The notes under the pieces: model-generated
What the model was told of the DNA's origin: nothing
What the model saw: the letters and a program-made list of their open reading frames with translations, nothing else
The model's database searches: none
DNA from: Anarhynchus alexandrinus
Taxonomy: Eukaryota; Chordata; Aves; Charadriiformes; Charadriidae
Reading direction: 5' to 3'
Length of the DNA: 64,000 nt
Assembly (NCBI GenBank): GCA_008711295.1
Contig: VUYV01000227.1
Location: 285,567 to 349,566 of the forward strand
Shown here: positions 25,631 to 38,412 of the stretch, piece after piece
Numbering within the stretch: position 1 is the stretch's first letter
Layout: each line of letters opens with the position of its first letter
Made by a program: the position numbers and the translations under genes

Positions 25631-27237
25631 AGTCTAAAGCACAAAGCCAGCATAAATGTAGTATTGAATGTTCTGATGTATTCAGCAGATATTTAGGCAT
25701 GTACTTAGGGGTGATTCAAATCAAATTTGTATTGCCAGGTGATCAGAGGCTGCAAAGATCTGATCTTAGCAAATACACAACCATGGCTTAAACAGTGTGA
25801 TGCTATTTACCAGGTTTCTGGGAGATTCTTCTATAACATAAAAGACTCCTGTGTTTTTTATTAAACTTTAAGCTTCAGATTTATAACAGAGGTTCAAATC
25901 TCAGGAGGTCTTTGTAGGAAATAAATTAAGCTGTAGGTATAACATCCTCTCAGATTTTTGGCAAAGGCTTTGGAAAGAAGCAGGCACAAGAGAGAAGAAT
26001 GAAGAGTCGAGTTAACACTGCTTGGCTTCAACCCAGTGCTCGAAAAAAGTAACAAAAACTCCCTTTTCTGGTTTCAACCACTAAGCCTTTCTTCTACTGG
26101 TAAGAGACTTGCTAGGCAATTGGTAACGTCCTGTCCAAAAGATGTGGTTTGTGACCTTTTCGTAAATAAATCTAAAACTGCAGTGAGCTGGAGGCCCAGA
26201 AAAGCTTGAAACAGTAGTTGAGGTTTGAAGTATGGTGGGAAAGCATGAAAGGGGCTGGAATGCAATTACCTCAATTATTTCTGGTTTGCCAACCCCTAAG
26301 TCTTCCCTCATGGGCTGCAGCCTTTAGCCTGTGCTAGGGGAAGATTTTGGGGCCAAAAGTTAAAAAAGTTTTCAAATAGTTTTTGACTAGTATAAGCAGT
26401 TTGCAGCTGCAGTCATCAGAAACCTGCTCCGGCTTCCTCCAAAATGGAAATTACTTTGGAAACAATCTTGGGTTTATATTGAAGTAGTCTTTATTAGTCT
26501 ATTTAGTTATTCTTGGATGACGTGAGGTTTCTTCAGAACCTCAATTCAATAGCTAATGCATAAAGGTATTTAAATAATAAATGCCAGAAGAGCCAGCCTG
26601 ACAATATAGACTGATTTGGGTTCAGCCTGCAATTTTTTCCCGACTCATTATGTCAGACTCAAGGTTTGGGTGTGTGATGTGCCAGATAGCCACAAGCTGT
26701 GTGAAACCAGCCTGCGTATCAATGAGTCCCAGAGTGAGAAAGAGCTGGGCATCAAATGCAGGTAGTCATGGAATGGATCCCGCTAAAACACTCCCATTTT
26801 TCCTCCATCAGCTACCATCTGCTGATTTGGGCTCCTACCTGGGGTACAGGTCGCTAAGGTTTAAGTCCTTAATCTGAATCAGACAGGATGAAGTCTTGAA
26901 TATGTCTTAAACATCCTAGGTGAAAGCCCTAGGCACAGGGTTCCTCACTCTATTTGAGGGAGTCTTTCCTTTTTCCTCCAGAAAAGAAAAACAGAGTCTG
27001 TTTTTTCCTCTGAAAAGCAACAAAATGTATTTGATAATCTCTAGTCATCTCCTAGACAATAAGAAAAGACTGGTCCAAGGCTCACTCAGGTTGGTAAGCT
27101 TTGTACCTACTCTTGGGTAAGCTTTGTATCTAATTCTTAGTGGTCTGCTGTGCCCTAAAGGTAACTTTTATTATAAAATGGTGGCCCATATGAAAATGTA
27201 GCAAGAATCCCAAGACAATCCCCATGCACACCGTGTG

Positions 27238-27560
27238 TCATAAAATCATAGAATTGTAGAATGGTTTGGGTTGGAAGGGACCTTTGAAGGTCATCTAGTC
27301 CACCCCCCCTGCCATGAGCAGGGACAGCTTCAACTAGATCAGGTTGCTCTGAGCCCCGTCCAACCTGACCTGGAATGTTTCCAGAGATGGGGCAATCTCC
27401 TGCCTCTCTGGGCAACCTGGGCCAGGGTCTCACCACCCTCATTGTAAAAAATTCCTTCCTTATATCCAGTCTAAATCTATGCACTTTTAGTCTTAAAACC
27501 TTCTTCTTAAAACCCTAGTCTTAAAACCCTTCTCCTGTTGCAACAGGCCCTGCTAAAATG
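27238..27560 (-). mobile_element. CR1 LINE 3' fragment with a local repeat expansion
   Basis: It starts with the reversed tail (CATAAAATCATAGAATTG, GGTTTGGGTTGGAAGGGACC) and continues through the usual 3' UTR blocks to about CAACAGGCCCTGC. Between 27485 and 27535 the motif TCTTAAAACC recurs three times, which is not usual for the family. Confidence 0.88.
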
Positions 27561-29239
27561 TTTGTCTCCATCTTTCACTACTGCGATTGAACGTCCGGGC
27601 TGAATTTGGAGGAATATGCTCAAGGGTGTGCTCAGAAAGCATTGCTAGGAACAGATTCGTTTCATACCTGCCTATTTATTATCACTGTTTATATAGACAC
27701 TCTGCAGACCTCTACGACAGAGAACGTCCCGCAGCAGAGGGAATCTCTCACCCCAACTGGCAGGACAAACAGCGTAAGGAAAAGGGTATTACCACCCCTC
27801 TTTTGCAGGTAAAAACAAGTATCTTATCCAGTCACAGGATTCAAGCAACTAACACCCAAAACGCCCGCAGGATTAGCCGCAAGGCCAACCTGTCCTTGTC
27901 TTAACGACAGTATCGTGTAAAATTGTCCCAGCTCTTGTCGCAGACGCTGTGGTACTGCGTAATCTGTCCTCGCTTTCCTTCAGCAGGGAAAGAAACAAGC
28001 CTGTTTTCTTGTTCTGGTAAAATCCCCCCAAAGAGTGCGCCTTCAAACTAAGTTTATTAAAATATGAATTATCTGTAAAAAGACTGCGAAGGCCCATGAA
28101 TTGATTCCTGATTTTCTATGGACTTATTTTAGGACTTCTCTGTGAGATAATCAGAGTGCATTGAGAGATGTTAGAGATTGATTAATCAGTATAACCCCTA
28201 CTGTGTCTAAAGCTTAACTTTCAATTACACATCAAGCTTATGCAGTAGGCAGTATATTTTTCTTAGGTAAAATGCCTATGGGGGAAAAATAGAGAGGTAA
28301 AAATAGTAAATTAGAAGTAGAAAATAATTGTTATTTGTTTTTTTTTTTTTCTTAAACAAAGAGCTCCCTCATGGGAATAACAAGGAGAGGTTTCACCCCT
28401 AACAAGGGATTTTAAGCAGATGCAATCCCTCTTACAAAGTGAGAACTCCATCTGACGTCCCCCCAAGTCATTCTCTGCTTGACACAGACTACGCCCTGGC
28501 AAGAGGACTTACACCTGATTGCTGGGTTGCAGCTCAGCACTTACGTGTGCAACGTGTGAACCACTAAAAAAGACCTCGCTGCACTCTTCCAGATGTACGA
28601 ATGCTGCAGGACTGCAAGATGTGTTAAGGAGGGGGCATAAGAAGGTAATCATAAGTGATGCTGTAACTCAGGCGAAAAGAAAAAAAGATTTAAAAAAGAT
28701 AATAATTTATATTATCCTTGCAAAATTCTGCTTTTCTACCTGCCCAAAGATATCAGAATAACAGAAGGGTTTATTTTTATTTACTTTTGGTTTTTTTTAC
28801 CACCATGGTAAAAACTCAGAAGGTAAAATTTAGATTCTGATTTTATGCTTCAATTGTAAATCTACATGGTGGGGTGAACACACTGCCCATATAAGTAGCA
28901 TTTGTCTCACCTGACTTTTAATATCAATCCTGCAAATACCTGCAGCCAAACTAGTCACGCTTGATTCCTTCTACAATCAGTGAAGAAAAAAAAGTCATTT
29001 CTAGGGCAGGATTCATTAAAAAAAATGTTTTAGACATCTATTACAGGCATAGATAAATGATTCCCTAGAAGTGATTCTTTCTCTTTATTGACTCCAAAAG
29101 GACCCTAGGTTGACTCGTTCAAGAGCAGGAATCTAAATTCAGTTGGATTAACCACGCTGTAGAGTTCTTTGTTCATTTTGTTGCACGATTGTGATTTCTT
29201 AATGATTTAGCCATTCAAGGAGGTACATTTGCATCTCTC

Positions 29240-29345
29240 CCATGTTACAGGCAGAACAGAGAGGCAGAAGAGAGGTGACCCGAACAAGGCCATGCAGGAT
29301 GTCAGTGGCAGAGACTGCCCAAACCCCAGCTCCTCGTTGCACTTC
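29240..29345 (-). mobile_element. MIR-like ancient SINE fragment
   Basis: GTTACAGGCAGAACAGAGAG, GAGGTGACCCGAACAAGGCC, GTCAGTGGCAGAGACTGCCC and AACCCCAGCTCCTCGTTG follow the antisense MIR core order. It is diverged but colinear. Confidence 0.55.
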
Positions 29346-29954
29346 AGAAGCCTGTTTTGCACTGTTCAGAAGCCGGAGTTCTTGGATTCTGTACCAGTGT
29401 TCATGAAAGCCAAATATTTTTCACATTTTTCAGTAGACAAAATGCTAGTGAAGAGATTAAGTGGTTTATCCAAGTCCAAACTGGAAACTAAATTCTGGAT
29501 TATTGGTACTAAGATCGCTAATTTAGTGACTAAGGGATAATTGTTCTGTTTACTGTAGGAAAATGTCTTGTACATGACTTTCTGGGGCAAACCAAAATGA
29601 CTTACTAAATCATTCATATAATGAAGAGAAAGTTTTTGTCTCATTTAACAAAATGAGTGGAAAGGCTCACTGGCATGCTGAAGGAGAGCTTTGCTACCAT
29701 GCTCAGGACTCCAGTGTGAGGAATATTCAGTAAAAACACATCGTGGGAAGAAAAGGGAAAAGCAAATGAAGGAGTTGGGGAGGGGAGAAGGCAATTGAGG
29801 ATGTAAATGGATCTTCTTAGCCATACCTTTAATGACTATTTAGACCAAAGATCAGAAGTAATTGAACTAGCTCTCAGTCAACAGAAGATGCAAATAGATT
29901 GTAAAGCAGAGTAGGATTACATTAATTTACACTAAACCAAGAGTAATTAGTTAG

Positions 29955-30010
29955 TGTTTGTGCAGTGCTTAGAAAGCAGAAAGTGCTGTATAAATGTTAA
30001 TTATTACTAT
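29955..30010 (+). mobile_element. L2/MIR-type 3' tail remnant
   Basis: GTGTTTGTGCAGTGCTTAGA, AAGTGCTGTATAAATGTTAA and TTATTACTATTT resemble the AAAGGTGCTATATAAAT...TTATTATTATT tail shared by L2 and MIR. Confidence 0.45.
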
Positions 30011-30484
30011 TTGTTTCAAATAGATGCAACAAACATAATCTTATATATGTCTTATGAGGTAAAAGGCAAAAAAGCAAAACTCAGTAACGGGCTCCACCAT
30101 TTAACTGAGATGTAGCAGAGCATATTTGGGAAAACACACCCAGTCTTATTCAGTGGCTACCTCTGAATCGTGAATGTTTCATTTGAAGTCATAAGGTGAC
30201 CTTCTATCTCTGGAAAGTCTGTCTGCTGGAAAATGAAAAAAAAAACTCACCCCAAACACCAAGGCTAGATGCCTATCATGAGGCCGCTCTCTCTGCAGTG
30301 CACTGTGGGCATTTCTGACCTTGCACAAGGTCAAAAGACAAGAGAATGTAAGAGATCGAGGCCATGGGTTTAAGTGGCGAGAAAAACCGTCTTCATTTTG
30401 GACCATGTAGTTGTTCCAGAGATGAAGAGATAGTTATGTCTACTTCTGAGAAGCAAGAGTCTGGGAAACGGCACTAGTTTCCCT

Positions 30485-30600
30485 TACGCCCAGCTGTACC
30501 ACTAATTTATTGTGTGATCCTGGACAAGGCATTTAACCTTTTGGGCCCATTTTATGAAAAACAGATATAACCATTCTTAGCTGTTTCACAGCCAAGGGTC
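30485..30600 (+). mobile_element. MIR-like ancient SINE fragment
   Basis: TACCACTAATTTATTGTGTG, ATCCTGGACAAGGCATTTAA and GGGCCCATTTTATGAAAAAC match the sense MIR core (ACTAGCTGTGTGACCTTGGGCAAG... CCTCAGTTT) in order. Confidence 0.7.
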
Positions 30601-31019
30601 TTGTTTGATGCTTTTAAGCATGTCATTTCAATAAATAATCTATGAGACATGTATCACTATTAAGAAGATGACCGAGAGAGTCTAGGAGTCTAACAAGAAA
30701 CATATTAGGTGAGATCATACAGTTTCAGGATGGATTCTGGGCCATGACATGCTAATGATTTGCAAAGATTATTAGGCTTGTCGGAATCATGGACATAAAA
30801 GAACCCTAAAGTAAAATGCTTATCTGCTTTTTTTGCAATAAATTCTTGACCCAATTTCCTTCCTACCTTGGCAGACTCTTGCAGAGAAGAATGATAAATG
30901 GCAGAGGTCCGACCACTTTGTATGTTTTTAAAATCGCAAAGGATAATTCAATTAAAAAAGTAATTTATATGAGAGAAATATTTTGCCAGGATATGAGCTA
31001 ATAAAACTCCATATTTAAT

Positions 31020-31120
31020 GCTCATGATTTTCAAAGCGGTATACAAATGTTAATTTATTAGCTAACAATTGTATCTGTAAAGAAGGAAGTGGTATAGATG
31101 GAGGCAGAGGAGATGGTAAC
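31020..31120. mobile_element. Possible MIR/L2-type remnant
   Basis: GCTCATGATTTTCAAAGCGG, TATACAAATGTTAATTTATT and later GATGGAGGCAGAGGAG resemble the TTCAAAGCACTTTACAAATG ... GATGGGGAAACTGAGGC order of ancient amniote repeats. It is weak, and orientation is not assigned. Confidence 0.35.
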
Positions 31121-32334
31121 ATCCTCAGTCATAAGCTCCTGAAGCCAAATGTCTCATTGTACATATCATTGCCCGAGTGAGGATGGATCAATGCTCACAT
31201 CTGTTGGGTGCAGAAACCTGCAGGAAATCCAATTGCCACGAATCCTTTAAAGCTAAGTTTGTTTTTACCAAAGTTCAGGCTCCTGGGTTTGAAAATGTCA
31301 ACCTCAGTGTAGGAATGGTTCCACGTTCCAACGTTTCTGATGACAAACCCGGCTTGAGATGTTCCCTCCTGCTAGGGCTCAGCCACCCTGCTGCTTGCTG
31401 CCTCCCTGGGGATCCTGATGCCGCTGTTTGTCAAACCACACCATAAGCAGATCAGGGAAACGGTCCAGAAATAAAAAGAAAAAGAGCCCTTATCTGCCAA
31501 ACACTTAGCTTTGTATTTTTTTAACCTACCCCAACTTTTATTGGGCTAGATTAAAATCAATCTGGTTTTATAGTGGGGTTTCACAAGTAGTTGCACTGGC
31601 TCAGGCAAGAGGGCAATACACTGGGATGGGGCGGAAAACAGTTTGGGGAATTATTTTCTGCCATCTAAACTGGAAGATGGACCCATATCCATTTCAGGTC
31701 ATGGCATGCAATATCTCACCTGATCTAAAATCTGTATTTCTAACCAGTTTTCAAGCAGTAGAACAGGGGGTTTCGAATAGCCCTTCTAATACATCTTTTC
31801 CAGTTCTAGCCCCTACCACCCATGATCAGACGTACATTTTGTAACTCTCAGTGATAATATTGCTCCATTTCTGCCAAGAGAGTTGCTGCTGCTTCATGGA
31901 AGCTGCCTTCCTGAAACCCCTCTGCTTCCTGTCCACACCTCATCCATTTCTCCTTGCTTACAGACTGAAGATTCTCTGTCTTTAATCGGAATTTCTGTTA
32001 AAACTTTATTCTCTCTGCAATGTCTTTATCCCACTGTTTTCAAGAAAAGCTGAAAACTGTTGAAAGCAAAAGAGTGCAGTCAGTGTTTTCTTCTTCTTTT
32101 TCTTCCCTTTTATTTCTGTAGCAATTATTGGTATCCCATATAGGAGAAATGAATATTTAAAAAAAAAATTAAAAATGAGACCTTACTACTCTTTCTTGGA
32201 GCTTTTTGTTTTGCAAATCATGCTGCGTGTAAGCTATATTTTAAGAAAAACTACATCTTTTTCTCACTGTATTTCTGACCAGTGAGGAGTGAATTTGTTG
32301 TGTCATCTCCTGACTGGCATTGGGTTTTACACCA

Positions 32335-32390
32335 GCAATAGCTGCTCTGAACTGTGCATCTGATCCAGAGCCCATTAAATTACATAGAAG
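32335..32390. repeat. Possible ancient amniote interspersed repeat
   Basis: GCATCTGATCCAGAGCCCAT followed by TAAATTACATAGAAGTATT resembles the 'TGATCCAAAGCCCATTGAAGTCAATGG' motif found in old amniote interspersed repeats. Only one block is recognisable. Confidence 0.3.
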
Positions 32391-33996
32391 TATTTTCCGT
32401 TCGTTTTGCTTGGGGAGTAAAATGGGGCTTTATATGCTCAGCTCCCTGTACAAAACCTTTTAACGTTCACGTTTATGGTATGGGCTGCACCGCATCATAT
32501 TTCAGCCTTCAAAAGTGACAGTGCTGAGGATGAAAAGGAATAAAATTAAGAAATTGGAGTCTTTCGGAAATCTCCTTCCCAGTGTGAGCCAAAATGAACC
32601 TATGAAGAAACACATAAGAAAGCACATTGGCAATTTTTTCGGGTGCAGCCTGTGACCTTGGGAGCCTCCCATTTGCAAGGATTCCCCCGAGGACCTTCAA
32701 GGGGGCCGGGGTTTGATGGAGCAGGTATTTCTCCAAAATTAGGCTCCTTTCTGGCATTATAAGCATAGTGCCTACTATAATTAAGGCATTTTTGAATTTT
32801 TCATTCCATAATTATATGTAGCTGGGGTCCGGGGCCACCTCACGTTCAAGCTGTCACTGAACACGTTCAATGCCGCGTTGGGTCATTAGGGTTATAAACA
32901 GGTTGAACCTAAACACTGGGGCCTGTGCATTTAAGCCGATTTCTTGGGTAGGTAAAGAGATATTTATATTTTCATTTAGCTTGAGTGATACCAGCACCTG
33001 CCACTCGCTCTAAACAGAGCAGTTAACCCATAACTCCCTCTGTCAACTCCTGTTGACGGAAAGCAAAGCGGATAAATTAATGGTTCCCCTGAGAGGAGCG
33101 AACGGAGAAGACTCATGTAAACAAATACCTCACAAAACACAACTGTATTAATGGGAATGGAAATGAAAGAGAAAACGCCTCTCCCCATCCTTGACAGGCA
33201 CAGCAGGCTGGAGGCAAACACCCGCAATGATGCTAAAGGTGGGGAATATACACCAGACGCTTTGCAATGGCAATTAGTGCATCCCCAAAGCAGATGAAAA
33301 CGTTTCAGCCCTGCTGGGGCCAATGGCTGGGATGTCTTTGCAGCTTTCTTGAAGGACGTGTAAATATGACCCTACGTGGGCACGCACACCAAGTCCTGCT
33401 GCCGGCAGATGTGCCCCACAAATGGTGATTAAAAGCAAAATGGGGGGGGACTATGGGATTCTTTTAAAAATCTGGTTTGCTCTTAGGGAAACACAGAGGC
33501 TGACCCGCGCCCTTTGGCTTCTTCCCTCATCTGAGGGTGGGTTTCAGCCGCTCAGTCCCAGGTGTACTGGGGACATGGTGCTGAGACACAAACTGCAGAG
33601 CATTCAGTTATTTCCTCTGTCAAGGAGAAATAGTGAAACATTTAGATATCCTGGTGAAGGAAATCATCTAAAAAGCTAACTCAGTAGGTCAGTTGATTGG
33701 GCCCTAGTCTGGGGATGAATCTAATTAAGTAAGAGATTTCTCCCCTGACATCTCTGTGATGTTTCTCCTCTTTTCCCTGTGATAGGAAACTCTGAATTTT
33801 ATTTGCTTTTCCTATGACCACCTATTTAAGCTTTCGAGTGGCCCTGGGCGCCACAGGGTTTGTGCACCTCGCAGCCTTCTGAGGGAGAAAAATATTTGCA
33901 CAGACAAAAAAATTACAGCAAATACCCTTCCCCATCTCACCCTGGCTGGTCATTTTTACCCAGGCATGTCTCCTTCCTTGAGATAATATGAGCATT

Positions 33997-34153
33997 GAGG
34001 CCCCATCCCTGGAGGTGTTCAAGGCCAGGCTGGACGTGGCCTTGGGCAACCTGGTCTGGTGGGAGGTGTCCCTGCCTATGGCAGGGGGGTTGGAACTCGA
34101 TGATTTTCAAGGTCCTTTCCAACCTGAACCATTCTATGATTCTATGATTCTAT
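33997..34153 (+). mobile_element. Short CR1 LINE 3' end
   Basis: About 157 bp: GGTGTTCAAGGCCAGGCTGG, CTGGTCTGGTGGGAGGTGTC, then GGTCCTTTCCAACCTGAACC and a tail of about three ATTCTATG repeats. It is a very short 5'-truncated insertion. Confidence 0.9.
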
Positions 34154-35970
34154 CCGTGTGACTCTCATCTGCTATGACATGATTGCAGAAGGGAAAATAA
34201 ATCAAACACATTTTCGCAGACCGGGCATCCAATCTGGTTGGCTGCTGCATGGTGGGACTGGGCGTAGGGCAGCTGGGATCTGGTGTTGGCCAAAGCTGTG
34301 GGCTGAGGGAGGATTTATGAGAGACAATAATGCTGGTTTAGGGTAAAGGCAGGTCCCTGTCACCCTGCTGTCCTGGTCAGCATTGCACCATAACTTCAGT
34401 CTGCTTTACATCCCCAGATATTGCAACATCTGGATGGAGAGGGTGTGAAGATTTTAGCTAGACCAGAGGATCTTAAACGTCTTTTTGCCTCCCTCGCACC
34501 TCAGCTTGTTCAGGAATGTGGAGGAGAAGCTCGGAGCTGAGCTTTCTCAGCTGAGCTGAGCTTGTGTTAGGCGACAAATTGTCATTCAGGGAAGGATGTG
34601 TGTAAGGGGGGGGATGAGTACGCCATCAAAGCAAGGAGCTATACATGGAAAACTTATTCACATGTGTTTTACCTCCTACCCTGGCATTGTTTAGTGTCTA
34701 TGCGTTGGCTTGGACTGGAGCCAATGAGTCAAACAACATTCTCCGTGTAATTATATGCTTAATGGAAACAAGCAGAAGTCTCCACGGCCTAGATTTGGAG
34801 AGGATTGTGTCTTAAGTAGTTGCGTCTGACAAAGAGGGGGGAGGAACATGCAGAAGCCAAGGGGATAAAGTGACTTTGGAAAGGCATCAGCCGTGGTGGG
34901 AGCACACAGTCTAGGGGCTCTGCTCTGCTCCCCAGCAGTCAGTGGATGCTATGGTACCTCCTCAGATGGTAAATAAAGAGCAAGATGTTGCACCAAGCGG
35001 TCATCTTGCCTTGCTGAGGGTCTGCCAGCTGCAGCTCTGAAAGCACACGGTGGCAACGATGCCAAAAGCAGAGAGCAGGGGTGTGACAGAAGTGATCTGG
35101 CCAAACTTGCAGTGACATGAAGAATTTCCCTTCCAGCCCAATTTTCTACATCACCTTTTCTTCTAGAGGTTAACAGTCCTATAAGGGCACCAGCAGTAAA
35201 TAAATGTGCCTACCCTGGAGCCTCATTAGTGTAAAGCCCAGAGTTATAATTCAATTTATTAACCCTGCATAAGCTGGGTTGGCAGGAGGACGGCAGTCAT
35301 GAGCCTCCTTCCACCTCCCCTTCCACCATCTCTGCTGCGGCAACGGCAGGAGAGCAGGCAGAGAGCTGGGCTTGGTTATATTTTGAGCCCCTAATTTTAT
35401 GCTGCTGTGCAAAGCTGCTCTCAACAGATGGGCTCGGCGTAAATGTACAGGGAAGGGGTGTTAGGATCACAGGCAGATACAGTGGAGGTCCTGGCCTAAG
35501 GCGAACGTGCCTGTGGCTCTCTTGCTTCATGCTTTTCAGCTCACATTAGTGGTCCATATCGGAGTGGGCAGCTGTTTCATGGGGGAAGGAGGAGAGAAGG
35601 TGTAGACCACGTATCCGACTCCAGGATTTTGGAAACAAGGTAAATGTGGTGGGGAAGCAGCAGAAGCAGTGGTTGAGATCCCAGCGTTGGGCTCTCACTT
35701 TCTCCTATAGGACCGCAGAGGGAGAAACACTCCAGGAGAGAGTTTAAGCAGTATATTAATTATGTCAATATTAGTAGTTATCTGTGTCCCTTTCTCAGCC
35801 AACACCTCCCAACCCATTTTGGGCCCGTGTTATGAACTGCTATGAGAACTATAGCAGCTTTCCAGTTGGCCCAGGCTTTTACATAGGCTAAGGCTGAAAT
35901 TAAAGCATTTCACTAAGACATAAGAAATGTCCTCTGTAATTTGTAAGTTTGGAAACAAATGTGTTTAAAC

Positions 35971-36016
35971 TTTTTTTTTTTTTTAAGAACAAGCAAACAA
36001 ACAAACAAGCAAACAG
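35971..36016. repeat. Poly-T run followed by (AAAC)n
   Basis: Fourteen T residues (35971-35984) are followed by AAGCAAACAAACAAACAAAC-type units to 36016. Confidence 0.85.
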
Positions 36017-38108
36017 CAACAAAAGCTACAAATGGCTTTGATGGTTACATTTATTGCTAAAGAGGAATACTAATAATGTATTGGTCCTCAACCAGATTTT
36101 TCACCAATCTAATCTGGGAACAGCTGTACTGAAATTGGAGACACAAAGACGTATCTACACTAGTAAATGAAATATTTTATTACAGTAAATAACAGCCTGG
36201 GACTGTTCCCTGCTACTAAGGCCAACTGGCATGGAGAAGCCTTCATCTATATAATAAACCCTCCTAGTATCCAAAATACGGTGGTTGTAGTCTTCTGCCT
36301 TTTGGGACTACTCCCTGGCCCGTGCTGATGCCTGAACCACGATCAGAAATTGTTTGGCCCAGGTCAAAACATTGCCAGGAACACCTATTAATTATTGTTT
36401 ATCTGTTATTTTACAACATAAACAAAAAGTCCCTGGTATTGCTTAATTTACTAACACAGCCAAAGCCAAAGCTGCAGCTGGCCAAACTGTAAGGAAATAG
36501 GTACGTCCATATTTACAGTAGTCTTCGGATTCTTTTGTAAAAGAAAATGTGCTCTTTATTTTGATTTAAGTTAATTACGCAAGCCATGAAATCAGTGTGA
36601 TATCCTGCTCTTTAACCCATGCTAGCATGGCCTTACGTGCATTGCAGAGACCTTAGAGGAGCTAGGTGGTGGTAGTCTCACAGCTGGCAAGCTCGAATGT
36701 AACAGTAATTGGGACCTTGGGTTTGTTTTTAAGGAAATGTCTGCTCCTGCTCTTTCCTCCCACGATTATTGAGCAGTGTAATTTTTCTCAGCATTCAATT
36801 TAATTTTCTGTCTTCCTCTTTTTTTTCTTTTTTATTTCTTTTTTTTTTTAAAGAGTAAAAGGAGCTAATGAAATGGAACTGATCTTTCATTAGAAGTCCA
36901 CCGATGGAGCAGATATCATTTAGAGCAGGTTGTCTAGGAGTGAAGGCAGTACCAGCCAGAGAGGAAATGCTGCCAGGTTGCCCTCCCGACTCTAATCTCT
37001 GATTTCAAGCTATTACATGAAGCCCTGCAAATCAACAAACAATGCAAACAATAATGAAGGGGTGTTTAAGAAAGAAAGATGCCATTTGGGGGGATTACTG
37101 GATGTGAATGCTATCTCTCCTGGCTCTTGGCAAAGAGTGAATTGGAATTGCATTGTCGTCAAATCAAATATTCCTAAAGCACTCCCAGGGATTGTTTTGC
37201 AATTTTGTTAATATTTTAAAAGCATCCCTTGATCTCACCCGTGCCTGCGTGCAGCTATGATTTCATTACGCACTGAAACAGATGTCTTTCTCTCTCTCCC
37301 TTCTCCCCTCTCTACCTTCAACTTCAAGTTTTCACCTTAATAAGGTGCATTACGGACAATTGATTTTGAAGCTCACGAGCACGTGGAATCCATCAGGAGA
37401 CAGGGCACTTTAATCCTGCCCTGTTTGCAGAATTGGCCTTTTCGCCAAGACTGGCCAGCCATGAGTGTAAGAAACTTCTCAGAGGACAAACCAAACAAAA
37501 ACCAAACAAAAACTTTCCCTCAGAACCATAGGACAGAAATGCAGAGCCACGACTGTTCCAAGCAGCTCGGTGGCCTGATTCTGAAAGCCTGTCTCCAAGC
37601 CAAATTCCCAACATCATTACCTTAAATTACCTATACATTACCCATAACTCTCTTTTTTGAATGAAAGCTGAATAAGCAAGCATTGGAGGGGCATACCAAT
37701 GAATGAATGAAAGCCTGGGTTCTTTGTACATTTTTCTATGAAAAACCACTTAGCAGAGACCCAACGGGATCAAGGCTATCTACCTCAGCAGTATTTATGC
37801 TGCTGTTTATCTTCAGGATGGTTGACATAGAGGTGGGCTCTCCCTGAAGGCCAGGGTTGTGACTTTGCTTGACATCCGTAAAGTGCCATCCATCAAGTGA
37901 ATTAATCATGAATCACAAGATGATAGAAAGTGTGGGTAAGGCAGGTCAAATGCTCTGGCCCTGGCCAAAGAGCAGGCAGCAAAGCAGTGCTGTTCCTAGC
38001 AACAACCAATGCTCCTGCCTATCCATCAACATCAAAAGGACTAGCTTGTTTTCCGGCTAAGCCCTTTCTATGTATGAAGTTCTGTTTGTTTTTGTCAATT
38101 TTGTGGTT

Positions 38109-38133
38109 CTCGGATATCGATATCTCGGATATC
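38109..38133. repeat. CTCGGATATC doublet with embedded palindrome
   Basis: CTCGGATATC occurs twice, 15 bp apart, with the perfect palindrome GATATCGATATC between and across the copies. Confidence 0.75.
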
Positions 38134-38274
38134 ACACCAGGTAAACAGAAAGGTAGAATAATTAAAGGACTTTGCACTCAGTAGTAGTAGAAGTTTCCTT
38201 ATTTGTATTATAAATAAAAATGTCTTGTCAGTAAAGAAGTCTATGAAATGACCACAAATGGTGTGTTGGAAAGC

Positions 38275-38412
38275 AGAACTACAGTTACAGCTGGGGAAGC
38301 AGAGGCAAAGAGGAAGAAAATTGAGGGACAAAACCGTGTAGTGAATCACTCGATGCCTCCACTGGCAGCAGAACCAGGGACTGAATGGAGGTCTTCTGAT
38401 TCCATTCTAGAT
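38275..38412 (-). mobile_element. MIR-like ancient SINE fragment
   Basis: GGGGAAGCAGAGGCAAAGAG, then AACCAGGGACTGAATGGAGG and TCTTCTGATTCCATTCTAG, resemble antisense MIR 5' and core blocks. The middle is diverged. Confidence 0.5.

Noticed and set aside
25065..25637. 190-codon plus-strand open frame
   Set aside because: It is the antisense read of the CR1 element at 24697-25630.
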